Source of the DNA: Afipia sp. OHSU_II-C1
GTDB taxonomy: Bacteria; Pseudomonadota; Alphaproteobacteria; Rhizobiales; Xanthobacteraceae
Direction of reading: 5' to 3'
DNA length: 64,000 nt
Assembly (NCBI RefSeq): GCF_000497575.1
Contig: NZ_APJI01000020.1
Location: forward strand, 1-64,000
Under the pieces are notes generated by a model. It did not search any database. It worked only from the letters and a program-made list of their open reading frames with translations, and was not told the origin of the DNA. The position numbers and the translations under genes are program-made. Positions 63,885-64,000 of this stretch are shown here, one piece after another; positions within the stretch are counted from its first letter, which is position 1; every line of letters starts with the position of its first letter.

Positions 63885-64000
63885 ATGGACCGGTTGAAGC
63901 AGCGCGCGGATTTCATCGCCGCGGCCAGCGGACCACGCATGGCCAGTCCTGCCTTTGTGGTGCAAACGCGCCGGCGCGACGACGACGGCCCGGTCCGCGT
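63885..64000 (+). CDS. rnpA: Ribonuclease P protein component (partial, runs off the window)
   Basis: The 5' part of rnpA is seen: MDRLKQRADFIAAASGPRM, then SPAFVVQTRRR, matching the N-terminus of RnpA, which helps the RNase P RNA process tRNA 5' ends. The window ends within the gene after 38 codons. An ATG at 63868 is followed in frame by an early stop, so 63885 is the start. Confidence 0.9.
   Translation, partial: MDRLKQRADFIAAASGPRMASPAFVVQTRRRDDDGPVR

Overview
The window reads as one side of an alphaproteobacterial chromosome, most likely the Bradyrhizobium / Rhodopseudomonas / Nitrobacter / Afipia group (inference). Support comes from a membrane-bound ferritin MbfA with an Irr-type iron box upstream, a DmeR-DmeF Ni/Co pair, an HWE-type kinase, single-domain PilZ proteins, and the rpmH-rnpA junction at the right edge. 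No transposase, integrase or CRISPR array was seen.

Layout. 0-12 kb: small secreted proteins, a PilZ protein, a beta-barrel protein, an internally repeated membrane protein, a response regulator whose receiver has lost its phosphorylation residues, a GT39-type glycosyltransferase, a normal QseBC-like two-component pair, and an RpiR-family regulator divergent from a two-gene membrane operon with a palindrome between them. 12-18 kb: a catalytically dead caspase-like protein, an unfamiliar winged-helix protein, a PilZ protein and a membrane diguanylate cyclase. 18.6-22.3 kb: periplasmic glucan synthesis, an OpgG/OpgD gene broken by a stop codon, then OpgH. 22.7-33.2 kb: an HWE kinase, dmeR-dmeF, a CsoR-like repressor with an HME-RND pump, the mbfA-cytochrome b561 operon, and a strip of decayed genes.

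33.3-54.6 kb is a copper island. A divergent promoter with a CsoR operator drives copA to the right. To the left lies csoR, followed by an unbroken same-strand run of about 20 genes. They encode a His-rich protein, a lipoprotein, a TolC-type channel, two multicopper oxidases (one fused to a DUF4396 membrane domain), a cupredoxin, CusF, CopC, CopD, DUF411, a FixH-like protein, CusB, CusA, a 44-residue membrane peptide and a cytochrome c. Four predicted envelope-modifying or unknown genes (FemAB-like, FkbM, an 80-aa ORF, OpgC) sit inside this run. The apparent strategy is cytoplasmic Cu(I) export by CopA, oxidation and chelation in the periplasm, and RND export across the envelope.

55-61.2 kb is a second transcription unit: a ChrB-like protein, a frameshifted MFS transporter, a membrane fusion protein and an HME-type RND pump with an uncommon TM4 signature, preceded by two palindromes. 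A tRNA-Arg(ACG) gene at 61.7 kb separates this accessory DNA from core genes (sensor kinase, rpmH, rnpA), so the metal region may be a tRNA-associated genomic island, although no integrase or repeated att site was found.
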